Positions 55,547 to 63,631 are shown, counted from the stretch's first letter. The stretch is DNA of 64,000 nt from Lachnospiraceae bacterium (GCA_017427685.1 JAFRSH010000023.1:21213-85212), one strand, 5' to 3'. Notes: generated by a model not told the origin, from the sequence alone. Program-made: numbers and translations.

Positions 55547-55849
55547 TCACATAACCGCAAATTTGTAAGGCTTGATTGCCTTCAGTTCTCCTTCTTCTTT
55601 ACCGATCAATTCGCGAACATCAATATCGTTCTGCATATCGAGAAAATACCTGTCCGTTAAGCCAAAGAACCTTCCAAGTCGAATCGAGGTATCCGCGGTT
55701 ATCCTACGCCTCCCGTGGATGAGATCTTGAATTCTCGAGGTCGGAACATGAATCTCTTGCGCAAGCCTGTATGCTGAGATTCCCATAGGGCTCATAAATT
55801 CCTCTGTTAGGATCTCCCCTATTGAAGGTGTGGGGATTCTGTTATTCAT
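55547..55849 (-). CDS. higA: HigA-type antitoxin
   Basis: 100 aa. XRE-type helix-turn-helix of the HigA/VapI family: PSIGEILTEEFMSPMGISAYRLAQEI followed by PTSRIQDLIHGRRRITADTS. Binds the toxin and represses the operon. It follows the toxin gene by 23 nt, the toxin-first order typical of higBA. Confidence 0.93.
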   Translation of the reverse strand: MNNRIPTPSIGEILTEEFMSPMGISAYRLAQEIHVPTSRIQDLIHGRRRITADTSIRLGRFFGLTDRYFLDMQNDIDVRELIGKEEGELKAIKPYKFAVM

Positions 55850-55872
55850 AGCGAACTCCTTTCTGTGCTTTC

Positions 55873-56154
55873 TTAATGATAATCCACAATTTCAACCCGG
55901 TAGAAATTGTTTTTCTCAACGCAAAAGCAAATTCTGTACTGATCATTAATCCTAATGCTATATTGTCCCTTCCGATCTCCCTTGAGTTTTTCAAGACGAT
56001 TTGATGGAGGGACTTTCAGATCCTCCAAACATCCTGCATTATCAATCATAATCAATTTTCTGAGTGCAACCTGTTGAATCGACATCGGAAACTTAGTGGA
56101 GACTTCCTGATCATAAATCTTCCTGGTTTCCTTGTCCGCAAAACTTCTTATCAT
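55873..56154 (-). CDS. higB: HigB-type toxin (RelE/ParE superfamily)
   Basis: 93 aa starting [14 protein letters not shown] at the ATG 56152-56154. The frame stays open further upstream, but that part overlaps a perfect promoter, so it is not coding. Family landmarks: [29 protein letters not shown] and VEIVDYH at the C-terminus. HigB toxins cut mRNA on the ribosome. The predicted transcript start is at or within a few bases of the ATG, so the message is probably leaderless. Confidence 0.93.
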   Translation of the reverse strand: MIRSFADKETRKIYDQEVSTKFPMSIQQVALRKLIMIDNAGCLEDLKVPPSNRLEKLKGDRKGQYSIRINDQYRICFCVEKNNFYRVEIVDYH

Positions 56155-56160
56155 GATTAA

Positions 56161-56189
56161 ATTATACACGAATTGCGTGTACATGTCAA
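56161..56189 (-). promoter_or_regulatory. higBA promoter with internal operator
   Basis: Minus strand TTGACA (56184-56189), 17-nt spacer, TATAAT (56161-56166), both perfect. The palindrome TACACG-N5-CGTGTA (56165-56181) fills the spacer and overlaps the -10 box, an ideal place for HigA autorepression. Confidence 0.82.
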
Positions 56190-56255
56190 TCATTTACGAT
56201 TCCGTTTCAACCTACCGAAATTCCATACGGGTATATTTGTACTTTCCGATTTTTC

Positions 56256-56284
56256 TTGACAGTCCCGCAATTAAGCATTATATT
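56256..56284 (+). promoter_or_regulatory. Promoter of the AEC transporter gene
   Basis: TTGACA (56256-56261), 17-nt spacer, TATATT (56279-56284). Start expected near 56291, 25 nt before the ATG. Divergent from higBA. Confidence 0.72.
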
Positions 56285-56315
56285 GCACTTATTTGATAGA
56301 ATCCGAGGTCGAAAA

Positions 56316-57269
56316 ATGTTTGAAAATATGCAGCTTGTGACTTTAAAAGTCCTGATGCTTTTTATACTGCTCGCGATAGGTGCAGTGACCCGATTGACAG
56401 GGATCGTTAAGGAAGAGGGTGCCCGGTCGATCTGTTCGCTTATTATATATGTAGTTACTCCCGCAAACATCATCAGTGCGTTCAGCACTCCTTTCAGGGA
56501 AGACCTGCTGCACGGGCTTCTTATCTCTTTCCTGCTCGCATTCATCGTTTTCTTCCTGATGTCGGTGATATCGCGTTTCCTTATCAGAGAGAAGGATCCT
56601 GACAAGAGTCCTGTTCTGCGATTCGCCGCTGCCTACCCGAACGCGGGATACATGGGGATCCCTCTGCAGAGGGCCGTGCTCGGGGATATAGGCGTTTTCT
56701 ACTGCGCCGCTTATATCGCCGTTTTTCACATGTTCGTGTGGAGCTACGGAGTTGCGATACTGTCACATAAGCAGAAGTCCGGCGCTTCGTCACGCGCAGA
56801 GATCCTTCGTATCTTAAAGAAGTGCCTGCTCTCACCTCCACTGATCGCAGTGGTCGTGGGACTGGTGATCTTCTTATTCAATATCGAGCTTCCGGAGATC
56901 GTTGCATCACCGCTCAGTGAGTTGGCCACGATGGCGACGCCTCTTCCCATGCTCATCACAGGTTACTACCTCGCGGGCGGCAAGCTTGCGCTCATCCTGA
57001 AGAACAAGTGGATACTTGTGGCCGCAGCACTCAAGATGATCGTTTCACCCGCACTCGCTATCGGGGCATGCCTTGTTTTCGCTGTTTCGCACGACGCTTC
57101 GATCTCATGTCTGATCGCTTGCGCCGCATCAAGCGCGTCCATGACCACCATGCTCGCAGCCGAGTATCACCGTGATTCCGAGCTTGCGGCCAGTGTAGTC
57201 ACCTTCACCACGCTTCTCGCAATACTCACGATGCCGTTCTTCGTGGCGCTTGTGGGGAGTATCACCTAA
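56316..57269 (+). CDS. AEC (auxin efflux carrier) family transporter
   Basis: 317 aa from the ATG at 56316-56318 (GAGG seven bases upstream; the open frame before it contains the promoter). About ten hydrophobic helices in two halves; conserved features include VVTPANIISAF and AAYPNAGYMGIPL in the first half and ACAASSASMTTMLAAEY in the second. Bacterial members export or import small organic acids such as malate; substrate not determinable. Its 3' end overlaps the convergent DUF2442 gene by 8 nt. Confidence 0.88.
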   Translation: MFENMQLVTLKVLMLFILLAIGAVTRLTGIVKEEGARSICSLIIYVVTPANIISAFSTPFREDLLHGLLISFLLAFIVFFLMSVISRFLIREKDPDKSPVLRFAAAYPNAGYMGIPLQRAVLGDIGVFYCAAYIAVFHMFVWSYGVAILSHKQKSGASSRAEILRILKKCLLSPPLIAVVVGLVIFLFNIELPEIVASPLSELATMATPLPMLITGYYLAGGKLALILKNKWILVAAALKMIVSPALAIGACLVFAVSHDASISCLIACAASSASMTTMLAAEYHRDSELAASVVTFTTLLAILTMPFFVALVGSIT

Positions 57270-57522
57270 CAGGAATCGACTTTAAATATAACGTCTCGGG
57301 GCTGATATCAACATCCCCCGGCCACACGACTGTTCCATACTCTACACGAGCCAATGAGAAATGCTCGGCCGCCTGCTTATAAACAGGTAATTTCATCAGT
57401 TCAGAGGCATCAAACAACCTTTTTTCTCCGTTTCGAAAGCTAAGCATCAAGAAATAATCACGGCGTACTTCCACACTCGAAACACGTGGAAGAAGAGCTT
57501 CCGCTCCCTGAATATATTCCAT
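57262..57522 (-). CDS. DUF2442 protein
   Basis: 86 aa. Matches the small DUF2442 family: YFLMLSFRNGEKRLFDASEL, VVWPGDVDISPETLY. The function is not established; these proteins often sit beside DUF4160, as here (55 nt downstream of it), and the pair has been suspected to act as a toxin-antitoxin-like unit. Ribosome site GGAGG. Confidence 0.85.
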   Translation of the reverse strand: MEYIQGAEALLPRVSSVEVRRDYFLMLSFRNGEKRLFDASELMKLPVYKQAAEHFSLARVEYGTVVWPGDVDISPETLYLKSIPVR

Positions 57523-57577
57523 ACCGCACCTCCTTCGCTTTTCGTAGTCCTAAATCTCTTCTGTAAGTCTTAACCTC

Positions 57578-57844
57578 TCAACGTAAAGGATCGATCTTAT
57601 ATACCTCTTCTCCGTTTAGCGCCAATTTCCAATCAGCAAGCAGCTCGTCCTCATGTAATAAACACCATGCCTTAACATACGCTGTTTGTTTTTTAGGAAA
57701 ACTACCGGACAGTATTTCTCCATTAAGGTCAAAAACCGCTTCCTCGTCTCCATAGAAGACATGAATATGCGGCATTTTATGCTTGTCGGTGTCCAAAAAA
57801 TACATGCGAATAATGATTCCGTAAAAAGCAGATATTGACGGCAT
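57578..57844 (-). CDS. DUF4160 protein
   Basis: 88 aa from the ATG at 57842-57844, which has AAAGGAGG upstream; the frame remains open for a further 465 nt upstream but without family similarity and antisense to thyX. Landmarks: PSISAFYGIIIRMYF, HKMPHIHVFYGDEEAVFDL, KAWCLLHEDELLADW. Function unknown; first gene of a pair with DUF2442. Confidence 0.88.
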   Translation of the reverse strand: MPSISAFYGIIIRMYFLDTDKHKMPHIHVFYGDEEAVFDLNGEILSGSFPKKQTAYVKAWCLLHEDELLADWKLALNGEEVYKIDPLR

Positions 57845-57922
57845 AAAAACAACCTCCTTTACGAAAATTGGTATTTTTAGTATAGCACATATTACATCCT
57901 TATTCCACTTAATGAAATCATA

Positions 57923-57931
57923 TGGTATAAT
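57923..57931 (+). promoter_or_regulatory. Extended -10 promoter for thyX-like gene
   Basis: TGGTATAAT, an extended -10 element (TGn-TATAAT), 31 nt before the ATG. No good -35 box, which extended -10 promoters do not need. Confidence 0.5.
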
Positions 57932-57961
57932 GATCCTCAATATAAACGTAGGAGCAAAATC

Positions 57962-58651
57962 ATGGGCACGATCACAATTCAGGAGCAGACAACAAAGGAT
58001 CCCATCACCCTGATGGGGATGGAGTCGGGCATCTGCTATAACAGCAACACCTCCGACCCGGAGAAGAACTACAAACGCGGGCTTGAGTGCGTGAAGACCA
58101 ATCACGGACGCGTTCTCGAGTATCCGCAGGTATATATCGTGATCGACGGCTACAGTGCCAAGGTGATCCGCGAGCTTTACACTCACATCGGCGGTGCACC
58201 CACACGTCTTCAGGCATCGACCCGTTACATCGATTACGAGCATGGGTTTGACTTCGTCACCCCTGCCAAGGTCAAGGCGAACGCTGAAGCGCTCGAAGTC
58301 TACAACCACACTATCGACACCATCAAAGACGCGCTTCTTAAGCTCGACACTCTCGGAATTCCGAGAGAGGACTCGTCGATGGTTCTCCCCCTTTGTATGA
58401 CAACCAAGGTAGTACTCCGTACGAACCTTAGGAACCTGAGCGACATGAGCCGCCAGCGCATGTGCTCCCGCGCATGGTGGGAGTTCAGGCAGCTCTTCGG
58501 CGACATCAAAGATGCTCTTGCGAATTACTCGGATGAATGGAAGACACTCATCACAGACACGTCACTCAACGTGTTCTCACCAAAATGCGAACTCCTCGGC
58601 TATTGCCCCGAGAAGAATTCCTGCGGACGCAAGCCCAAGAAGGAGATCTGA
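57962..58651 (+). CDS. ThyX-like FAD-dependent thymidylate synthase
   Basis: 229 aa with AGGAG upstream. Overall pattern of flavin-dependent thymidylate synthase: MGMESGICYNS, HGRVLEYPQVYIVIDGYS, the motif region YTHIGGAPTRLQASTRYIDY and LCMTTKVVLRTNLRNL..., which carries substrate-binding Arg residues. Canonical ThyX has RHRxxSxNExSxRY; here RHR is THI and two residues are inserted before STRY, though a subgroup of clostridial ThyX shares this form. It would methylate dUMP using methylene-THF and FADH2. The C-terminus has CGRKPKK. Monocistronic. Confidence 0.8.
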   Translation: MGTITIQEQTTKDPITLMGMESGICYNSNTSDPEKNYKRGLECVKTNHGRVLEYPQVYIVIDGYSAKVIRELYTHIGGAPTRLQASTRYIDYEHGFDFVTPAKVKANAEALEVYNHTIDTIKDALLKLDTLGIPREDSSMVLPLCMTTKVVLRTNLRNLSDMSRQRMCSRAWWEFRQLFGDIKDALANYSDEWKTLITDTSLNVFSPKCELLGYCPEKNSCGRKPKKEI

Positions 58652-58704
58652 AAGTTTCTGCCGGGGTGAGCAAAAAAGTACAGACTTTTGCATATTTAAT
58701 CTTC

Positions 58705-58734
58705 TTTACACGTAGACAACTGCTGTTGTATAAT
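58705..58734 (+). promoter_or_regulatory. Promoter of the STAS gene
   Basis: TTTACA (58705-58710), 18-nt spacer, TATAAT (58729-58734). The leader of about 150 nt contains GC-rich repeats (CTCCCGGGG and CTCCCGGAG) that could form a hairpin before the ribosome site. Confidence 0.6.
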
Positions 58735-58890
58735 AACCGAAGATAATCTGTAAAACCTGTATATATATTTAAACCGCCGGTTGAACCGCTCCCGGGGTAC
58801 GCTCCCGGAGTGAGCCGTATAATTCAGGCGAACAGCATAAGCGTAAAGGAATCAGAGAATCACGAAAAAAAGAAAGGGATGGTAAGTACC

Positions 58891-59190
58891 ATGAACATCA
58901 CCGAGAAAATCGAAGGCGCTTCCGGTACACTGCTTATTGAAGGAAGACTCGACACGACCACGGCTCCCGCTCTTGAATCGAAGATCAAGAGCATGGAAGG
59001 CAGCATACAAAACCTTATCCTCGATTTCACTTCTCTTGAATACGTTTCATCGGCAGGACTCAGGGTTCTGCTCGGCGCACAGAAGTACCTCAACTCTATC
59101 AAGGGTTCGATGGTCATCCGCAACGTCAACAAGGACATCATGGAGGTGCTCGAGCTCACGGGCTTCGTGGATATCCTCACTATCGAATGA
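58891..59190 (+). CDS. STAS-domain anti-sigma factor antagonist-like protein
   Basis: 99 aa from the ATG at 58891-58893. STAS fold: GTLLIEGRLDTTTAPALE, then the regulatory loop LDFTSLEYVSSAGLRVLLG with Ser53/Ser54 at the site phosphorylated in SpoIIAA/RsbV. Such proteins release a sigma factor or act on a partner kinase/phosphatase. No kinase is adjacent. Upstream ATGs exist in frame; this one gives the full domain and has GGGATGG at 8 nt. Confidence 0.85.
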   Translation: MNITEKIEGASGTLLIEGRLDTTTAPALESKIKSMEGSIQNLILDFTSLEYVSSAGLRVLLGAQKYLNSIKGSMVIRNVNKDIMEVLELTGFVDILTIE

Positions 59191-59213
59191 TCACATAGCT
59201 GATAAGAAAAGTA

Positions 59214-59241
59214 ATGCCTCGGAGAAATCCGAGGCATTTTG
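59214..59241 (+). terminator. Terminator after the STAS gene
   Basis: Stem ATGCCTCGGA / TCCGAGGCAT with a GAAA loop (59214-59237), then TTTT. Lies between the convergent STAS and flavodiiron genes and could serve both. Confidence 0.82.
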
Positions 59242-59270
59242 TATTTATAATGTGGTGTACCGAAGATCGA

Positions 59271-60443
59271 TCAGATCTCGTATCCTTCGCAAAGCTCACG
59301 CGCGAGTGCGTCTATCTGCTCCTCGTTCACTTCGTTCATGGCTGAGAGGATCGACACGTTGTTCTCGGTGAAGGTTATGTTCTTGCTTCCTTCGAACATC
59401 TTCTTGATGATCTTGGTCGCCATGGGTGCCCAGGATCCGTTCTCGATCGTACCGATGGTCTTGTTCTTATAGCCGCGCTCGGTAAGGTGGTTGATAAACT
59501 CCCTCATGAAGGGGAAGATCTCGCCGTTGTAGGTTGTGGTGGCAAGTACCATCTTGCCGTAACGGAACGCATCCTCGACACACTCGGCCATATCGGAACG
59601 GGCCAGGTCGTTCACAACAACCTTGGGTGCGCCGTAATCAAGGAGCTTGTCCGCAAGGAGGTTGACTGCCTTCAGGGTGTTGCCGTACACGGAAGTGAAG
59701 TTGATGAGGATGCCGTCGGTCTCAACTCCGTAGGAAGACCATGTATTGTAGAGGTCGAGGTAGTAATTAAGATCCTTATCAAGCACGGGTCCGTGGAGCG
59801 GACAGATCACTGCGATATCAAGTGTCTTTGCCTTCTCGAGGAGCTTCTGTACCTGTGCGCCGTACTTGCCGACGATACCGAAGTAGTAACGGCGTGCCTC
59901 GCATGCCCAGTCCTCGTCCTCGCTGTCAAGCGCTCCGAACTTTCCGAAAGCGTCAGCAGAGAAGAAGATCTTGTCCTCAGGATCGTAGGTCATGATAACC
60001 TCAGGCCAGTGAACCATGGGAGCTGCCACAAACGTGAGCTTCCTGCCCAAAAGGTCGAGCTCACCGCCGTCACCGACAACTACTCTTCTGTCCTCATATC
60101 CGGTGCCAAAGAAATTCTTCATCATCTCGAACGCCTTGGCTGATGAAACGATCTGTGTGGCCGGAAAAGCCTTCATAAATGCTGTGATGCTTCCGCTGTG
60201 GTCGGGCTCCATGTGCTGAACCACCAGGTAGTCGGGAGCTCCCCCACCGAGTGCTTCCTTAACGTTCTCGATCCATTCCTGCGTAAAACCCTTGTCAACA
60301 GAATCCATGACTGCGGACTTCCCGGCACGGATCACATATGAATTATAGGCCATCCCCTCGGGGACAATGTACTGACCCTCGAAGAGGTCAAGCTTGTGGT
60401 CGTTAACGCCCACGTAGAAGACGGTGTCTGTAATGTTGTTCAT
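59271..60443 (-). CDS. fprA: A-type flavoprotein / flavodiiron protein
   Basis: 390 aa from the ATG at 60441-60443 (AAAGGAC upstream). The metallo-beta-lactamase domain carries the diiron ligands His77-x-Glu79-x-Asp81-His82 (HMEPDHSGS), His145 (APMVHWPE), Asp164 (FSADAFGKFG) and His near 224 (CPLHGPV). The flavodoxin domain starts near 250 with NFTSVYGNTLKAV. Reduces oxygen to water (or nitric oxide to N2O), protecting anaerobes. No fused rubredoxin. Own promoter upstream. Confidence 0.93.
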   Translation of the reverse strand: MNNITDTVFYVGVNDHKLDLFEGQYIVPEGMAYNSYVIRAGKSAVMDSVDKGFTQEWIENVKEALGGGAPDYLVVQHMEPDHSGSITAFMKAFPATQIVSSAKAFEMMKNFFGTGYEDRRVVVGDGGELDLLGRKLTFVAAPMVHWPEVIMTYDPEDKIFFSADAFGKFGALDSEDEDWACEARRYYFGIVGKYGAQVQKLLEKAKTLDIAVICPLHGPVLDKDLNYYLDLYNTWSSYGVETDGILINFTSVYGNTLKAVNLLADKLLDYGAPKVVVNDLARSDMAECVEDAFRYGKMVLATTTYNGEIFPFMREFINHLTERGYKNKTIGTIENGSWAPMATKIIKKMFEGSKNITFTENNVSILSAMNEVNEEQIDALARELCEGYEI

Positions 60444-60565
60444 TTCGATGTCCTTTCGTGCCCGACCGCTGCGGGCCGGACGGTTTTTATACAAATCAGT
60501 CAACGTCTCCCCGAAATCTTCTTCAGCATTTTCGAGGTAATAAAACGATGCTCCGCATCTGTCTT

Positions 60566-60594
60566 ATTATAAACGCAAAGCAGATTCGGAGCAA
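60566..60594 (-). promoter_or_regulatory. Possible promoter of fprA
   Basis: Minus strand TTGCTC (60589-60594), 17-nt spacer, TATAAT (60566-60571). The -10 is perfect, the -35 is poor. Leader of about 115 nt. Confidence 0.4.
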
Positions 60595-60632
60595 TCAAAT
60601 TCAACTCTTTAAGCCCTGGGATTCTTCCTCTT

Positions 60633-62054
60633 CTACCTCATAAACAAGCTGTCCGGACCAATATCGTTTTGAATCACATCCGAATACTCGTTGCGCTTAT
60701 AACCGTTCGACGTTACAAGTGTAATATGCACCGATTTTTTAGGATCAACCTCTTCGGTAAAGGAGTTTAACTTATTTATCAGGTTTTCTCTATAGTCTGC
60801 AGTCATCTCAAAAGCATTATCGGTGCATTTCATTTCACATAGATTAATAACATCATCACGTCTGTCAATTAAAAGATCTATTTGTGCTCCGCCTTTTTTC
60901 TTTTTACTCTTCCAAGAGTACTCCGAACTTTCAACTCCTGATATCCCAAGTGCCGCTTTGATCTGAGGAATATGTTCGAGACATACTGTCTCAAAAGCGT
61001 AGCCTCTCCATGTGTAGTATTCGGGCGACTTAATAAATGATTGCCATGATTTTATCTTTCCTCCACGGAAATACAGACAAAAGAGTGTGAAGGGGTCTAT
61101 CACCTGATAAAAACTGCCTTTTTTGGAAGAAGCAATACTTTTGTATTGCCTTATAAAGCCACACTGCTCCAGCTCACGAAGTGCCTTGGTGAGTCCTTCA
61201 CCATCCGGAACACCCGATTTTTCTGCAATTTCAACTCGTTGAAGTCCTCTTTTCTGACCCGCAATCGTTTCAATGACCTTGACATGGTTGTCCGCTTTTT
61301 TAAACAAAGATTTAAAGAGCCTGTCATATTCAAAATGCAGATCTCCTCTTTCATTGAAGATCAAGTTGTCTACATTTTGAGCCGGGCTCAGTCTGTTATC
61401 AAGCAGATTCAGATAATACGGTATCCCCCCAAATATCATATAGCTCTCTATCATTTGATCCCGATTAATGCTAAACTCATTTTCGTTATAAAACTGCTTG
61501 CATTCACCCAACGTAAATGGATTTATATGAATCTGTCTGGTAATTCTGTTATGAAATCCGCCTTTATCATTAAGAATATTACTTATAATCCATGAAGTAG
61601 CCGATCCGCAAACAATCAGAAGAAGGTCTTCCTGCGATGATCCCCAGCTGTTCCAAAAATAATCAAATGCCGACTTGAAATCAGACCTTGCTGTATCCAT
61701 CCATGGAACCTCATCAATAAAAACTACCTTTTTCCCACCGGATGCATCACGATATACATCTTCTGATTCCAATATTTTACGAAGCCGCCTGAATGCCTCA
61801 AACCAATCCTTTGGAATCACCTTGGTTTCATCACCGTAATAGGTCAGGGATTCGCCAAAAGCTTTCAGTTGGTTTCTTGTTTTCGCATCCGGAATCCCTG
61901 TGGTATAAAAAGAAAATCTTTCATGAAAATACTCCCTTATCAGATATGTTTTTCCCACACGTCTGCGACCGTATACGATCAAAAATTCCGGTCTTTTTGA
62001 TTCCAGACATTTTGTTATAATTTCTTTTTCTCTTTCTCTCCCGATAATGTTCAT
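60633..62054 (-). CDS. AAA ATPase with DUF234-type C-terminus
   Basis: 473 aa from the ATG at 62052-62054 (AGAAGGAC upstream). Archaeal-type P-loop ATPase: FIGREREKEII-like start, Walker A YGRRRVGKTYLI, Walker B VVFIDEVPWMD, sensor region LLIVCGSATSW, then a winged-helix segment (GLQRVEIAEKSGVPDGEGL...ELEQCGFI) and a DUF234/nuclease-like C-terminal part with QIDLLIDRRDDVINLCEMK (PD-(D/E)xK-like D...ExK). Often called ATP-binding protein; role unknown, possibly genome maintenance or defence. Preceded by three operator-like repeats. Confidence 0.88.
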   Translation of the reverse strand: MNIIGREREKEIITKCLESKRPEFLIVYGRRRVGKTYLIREYFHERFSFYTTGIPDAKTRNQLKAFGESLTYYGDETKVIPKDWFEAFRRLRKILESEDVYRDASGGKKVVFIDEVPWMDTARSDFKSAFDYFWNSWGSSQEDLLLIVCGSATSWIISNILNDKGGFHNRITRQIHINPFTLGECKQFYNENEFSINRDQMIESYMIFGGIPYYLNLLDNRLSPAQNVDNLIFNERGDLHFEYDRLFKSLFKKADNHVKVIETIAGQKRGLQRVEIAEKSGVPDGEGLTKALRELEQCGFIRQYKSIASSKKGSFYQVIDPFTLFCLYFRGGKIKSWQSFIKSPEYYTWRGYAFETVCLEHIPQIKAALGISGVESSEYSWKSKKKKGGAQIDLLIDRRDDVINLCEMKCTDNAFEMTADYRENLINKLNSFTEEVDPKKSVHITLVTSNGYKRNEYSDVIQNDIGPDSLFMR

Positions 62055-62105
62055 AAAGTCTTTGTCCTTCTTTCCCAATGTATCGGTTATGTGCCAAATT
62101 CCTTT

Positions 62106-62181
62106 ATAATCTGCTGAAAGTATCATTTCAAAGTATGTTTCAGCAGATTATATGCAATTATTGTGTTATATTCTGCTGAAA
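62106..62181. promoter_or_regulatory. Three operator-like 14-bp elements in the AAA ATPase leader
   Basis: ATAATCTGCTGAAA at 62106-62119, its exact inverse at 62138-62151, and ATATTCTGCTGAAA (one mismatch) at 62168-62181. Alternating orientation and centre spacing of about 30-32 bp, near three helical turns. They lie between the promoter (62190-62218) and the start codon, so they suit repression, perhaps by the ATPase itself through its winged helix. Confidence 0.65.
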
Positions 62182-62189
62182 CTAATTAA

Positions 62190-62218
62190 ACTATACTGTC
62201 ATAAAACTCTGAAGTCAA
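62190..62218 (-). promoter_or_regulatory. Promoter of the AAA ATPase gene
   Basis: Minus strand TTGACT (62213-62218), 17-nt spacer, TATAGT (62190-62195). Start near 62183, directly beside the third operator-like repeat; leader about 130 nt. Confidence 0.6.
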
Positions 62219-62229
62219 GTTTTATTTTA

Positions 62230-62337
62230 TTATTTTACCCGGAAACAACCGTTGCTCAACGCCTCTGCGCTGCTTGAGCAACCGACGATCGCAAGTACCA
62301 TAGCTAAAATGAGCAGGAATGAGATAATCTTTTTCAT
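62230..62337 (-). CDS. Putative 35-aa mini-lipoprotein
   Basis: ATG preceded by AAGGAA. MKKIISFLLI then LAMVLAIVGC|SSS is a full lipoprotein signal with lipobox IVGC (Cys20), followed by only 15 residues before the stop. Either a genuine small lipoprotein or the 5' remnant of a larger one. It overlaps no other gene; the flanks to 62439 hold nothing else recognisable. Confidence 0.45.
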   Translation of the reverse strand: MKKIISFLLILAMVLAIVGCSSSAEALSNGCFRVK

Positions 62338-62439
62338 AAGAATTTCCTTTCCAAAAAAAAAGCCACCGCCAAATGATCTTCGTTGCTTTCTGATTAATTA
62401 GATGATGACCGGTCGGATTCGGTTCCGTTATACAATCTC

Positions 62440-62787
62440 CTATAGTATTTCCCTCGCTTCACCGCCCTTATGCTCACCGGCGATATATCTTCTGCAGCCA
62501 TCCAGCCATTTATCATAATCCGGTTTTTCAAAAGCTTCTGTAACATCAACATAATCTATAGTTTTTATAAAACCTTTGGCAAGTTCAAAGCCATTGTCAA
62601 TAGTAATGGTTTTGTCTTTGATATAATGGCAAAATTCAGCATAATACGCCGGATCTGCCGAGCCTATGTCTTCCCACAAAAAAGGATTCATTTCACCGAT
62701 CAAATTATTAATCCTGTCATCTGTGGTATCAGAATAATAATTGTCTATCCAAAAATACATCATTGTAAATAATTCAAATTCATTCAT
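62440..62787 (-). CDS. Hypothetical protein, 115 aa
   Basis: Acidic, cytoplasmic, no membrane segment. Aromatic-rich start FELFTMMYFWIDNYYSD and a C-terminal half KPDYDKWLDGCRRYIAGEHKGGEA. Not recognised. Its place in a run of small accessory genes suggests an immunity- or antitoxin-like role, but nothing in the sequence proves it. The ribosome site is weak (GGG three bases before ATG). Confidence 0.55.
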   Translation of the reverse strand: MNEFELFTMMYFWIDNYYSDTTDDRINNLIGEMNPFLWEDIGSADPAYYAEFCHYIKDKTITIDNGFELAKGFIKTIDYVDVTEAFEKPDYDKWLDGCRRYIAGEHKGGEAREIL

Positions 62788-62837
62788 TAGCCCGACTACG
62801 ATATATGTTTGTTATTTGAAGTGCAACAACGGCTGAT

Positions 62838-63080
62838 CTATACCTCCAACAACCTGCAAGGATTACCGGCCAATTCCTCTCTTAACATATCCAATACTCC
62901 TTCTCTCGACTCTAAATAGAGTTCCGTTTCCTCATCCATCAAAGCTGCATATACTGTTGTTTTAATTAAATACTCAACCGCCTCATCTCTGGAACAGTTT
63001 TTATCGATCATAATGTTTTCCACAAGAAATGATGCTATCCTTCTCATAGCTTTTTTCTGATCTGCACCCGAAATCATCAT
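62838..63080 (-). CDS. Small conserved protein of the DUF3791/DUF3990 module
   Basis: 80 aa, mostly helical: KKAMRRIASFLVENIMIDKN, SRDEAVEYLIKTTVYAALMD, ETELYLESREGVLDMLREEL. Its ATG overlaps the stop of the broken DUF3990 gene by 4 nt. Small proteins of this kind usually follow DUF3990 in clostridial genomes. Function unknown. Confidence 0.7.
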   Translation of the reverse strand: MMISGADQKKAMRRIASFLVENIMIDKNCSRDEAVEYLIKTTVYAALMDEETELYLESREGVLDMLREELAGNPCRLLEV

Positions 63081-63631
63081 CCAATCACCTGCCTTTTTAC
63101 CTTATCAAAGCTCAATGTGTTTAGCGCCTCTCTTGTTCCGAAGAAGTACTGTTTAGGTAAATTCTCGGGCTTTAATTCTGCAATAATCTTATCACATACT
63201 TCATCTGAGTATCCTGATTCTTCCAATTCCTCATAATACTCATTAATTATTGTGGTTGTTTCTGCGTCAGCAGTAGGACCTATCACTATATCATAATCGT
63301 GGGCACATCCAGCACACCTTCGATTACCGAGGACAAACCTCAATCATTCTTTATCGGCTTTTTCAAATATCTTAACTTTTAATCCGCACATCTCTTCACT
63401 AAACAGAAGATTGTATCTGTATGCTACTATCGGAAGTGTCTTTATTCCGTTTTTTATTTCAAGAAACCTCTGTCGTTTTTCTGCAATGTTCTTATTTCTG
63501 ATGGCAAGTCTCTCTGCATGTGGAAGAATTGCTGTGGCATAGAATCCTTTCCCGAAATCCTTATAACCTTTCCCGACCGAGACATCTATCTCGTCAAATT
63601 CATATATTGTTCCATGATACAAAGGTTTCAA
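63077..63631 (-). pseudogene. DUF3990 protein interrupted by an in-frame TGA
   Basis: The first 95 codons (TTG start 63629-63631, GGGAGG upstream) give the DUF3990 N-terminus: KPLYHGTIYEF, GKGYKDFGKGFYATAI. They end KADKE followed by TGA (63344-63346). The same frame continues LRFVLGNRRCAGCAHDYDIVIGPTAD through the rest of the domain to 63077. TGG to TGA (Trp to stop) at one base explains it. DUF3990 looks related to the ADP-ribosyltransferase fold, so the protein may have been a toxin or effector. The downstream part could restart at the TTG directly after the stop. Confidence 0.8.

Noticed and set aside
56256..56315. Upstream start for the AEC transporter
   Set aside because: The extra codons coincide with the -35 and -10 boxes of its promoter; the ATG at 56316 has GAGG.
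57845..58309. N-terminal extension of the DUF4160 frame
   Set aside because: The DUF4160 family starts at the ATG 57842-57844 with AAAGGAGG; the extension is antisense to thyX.
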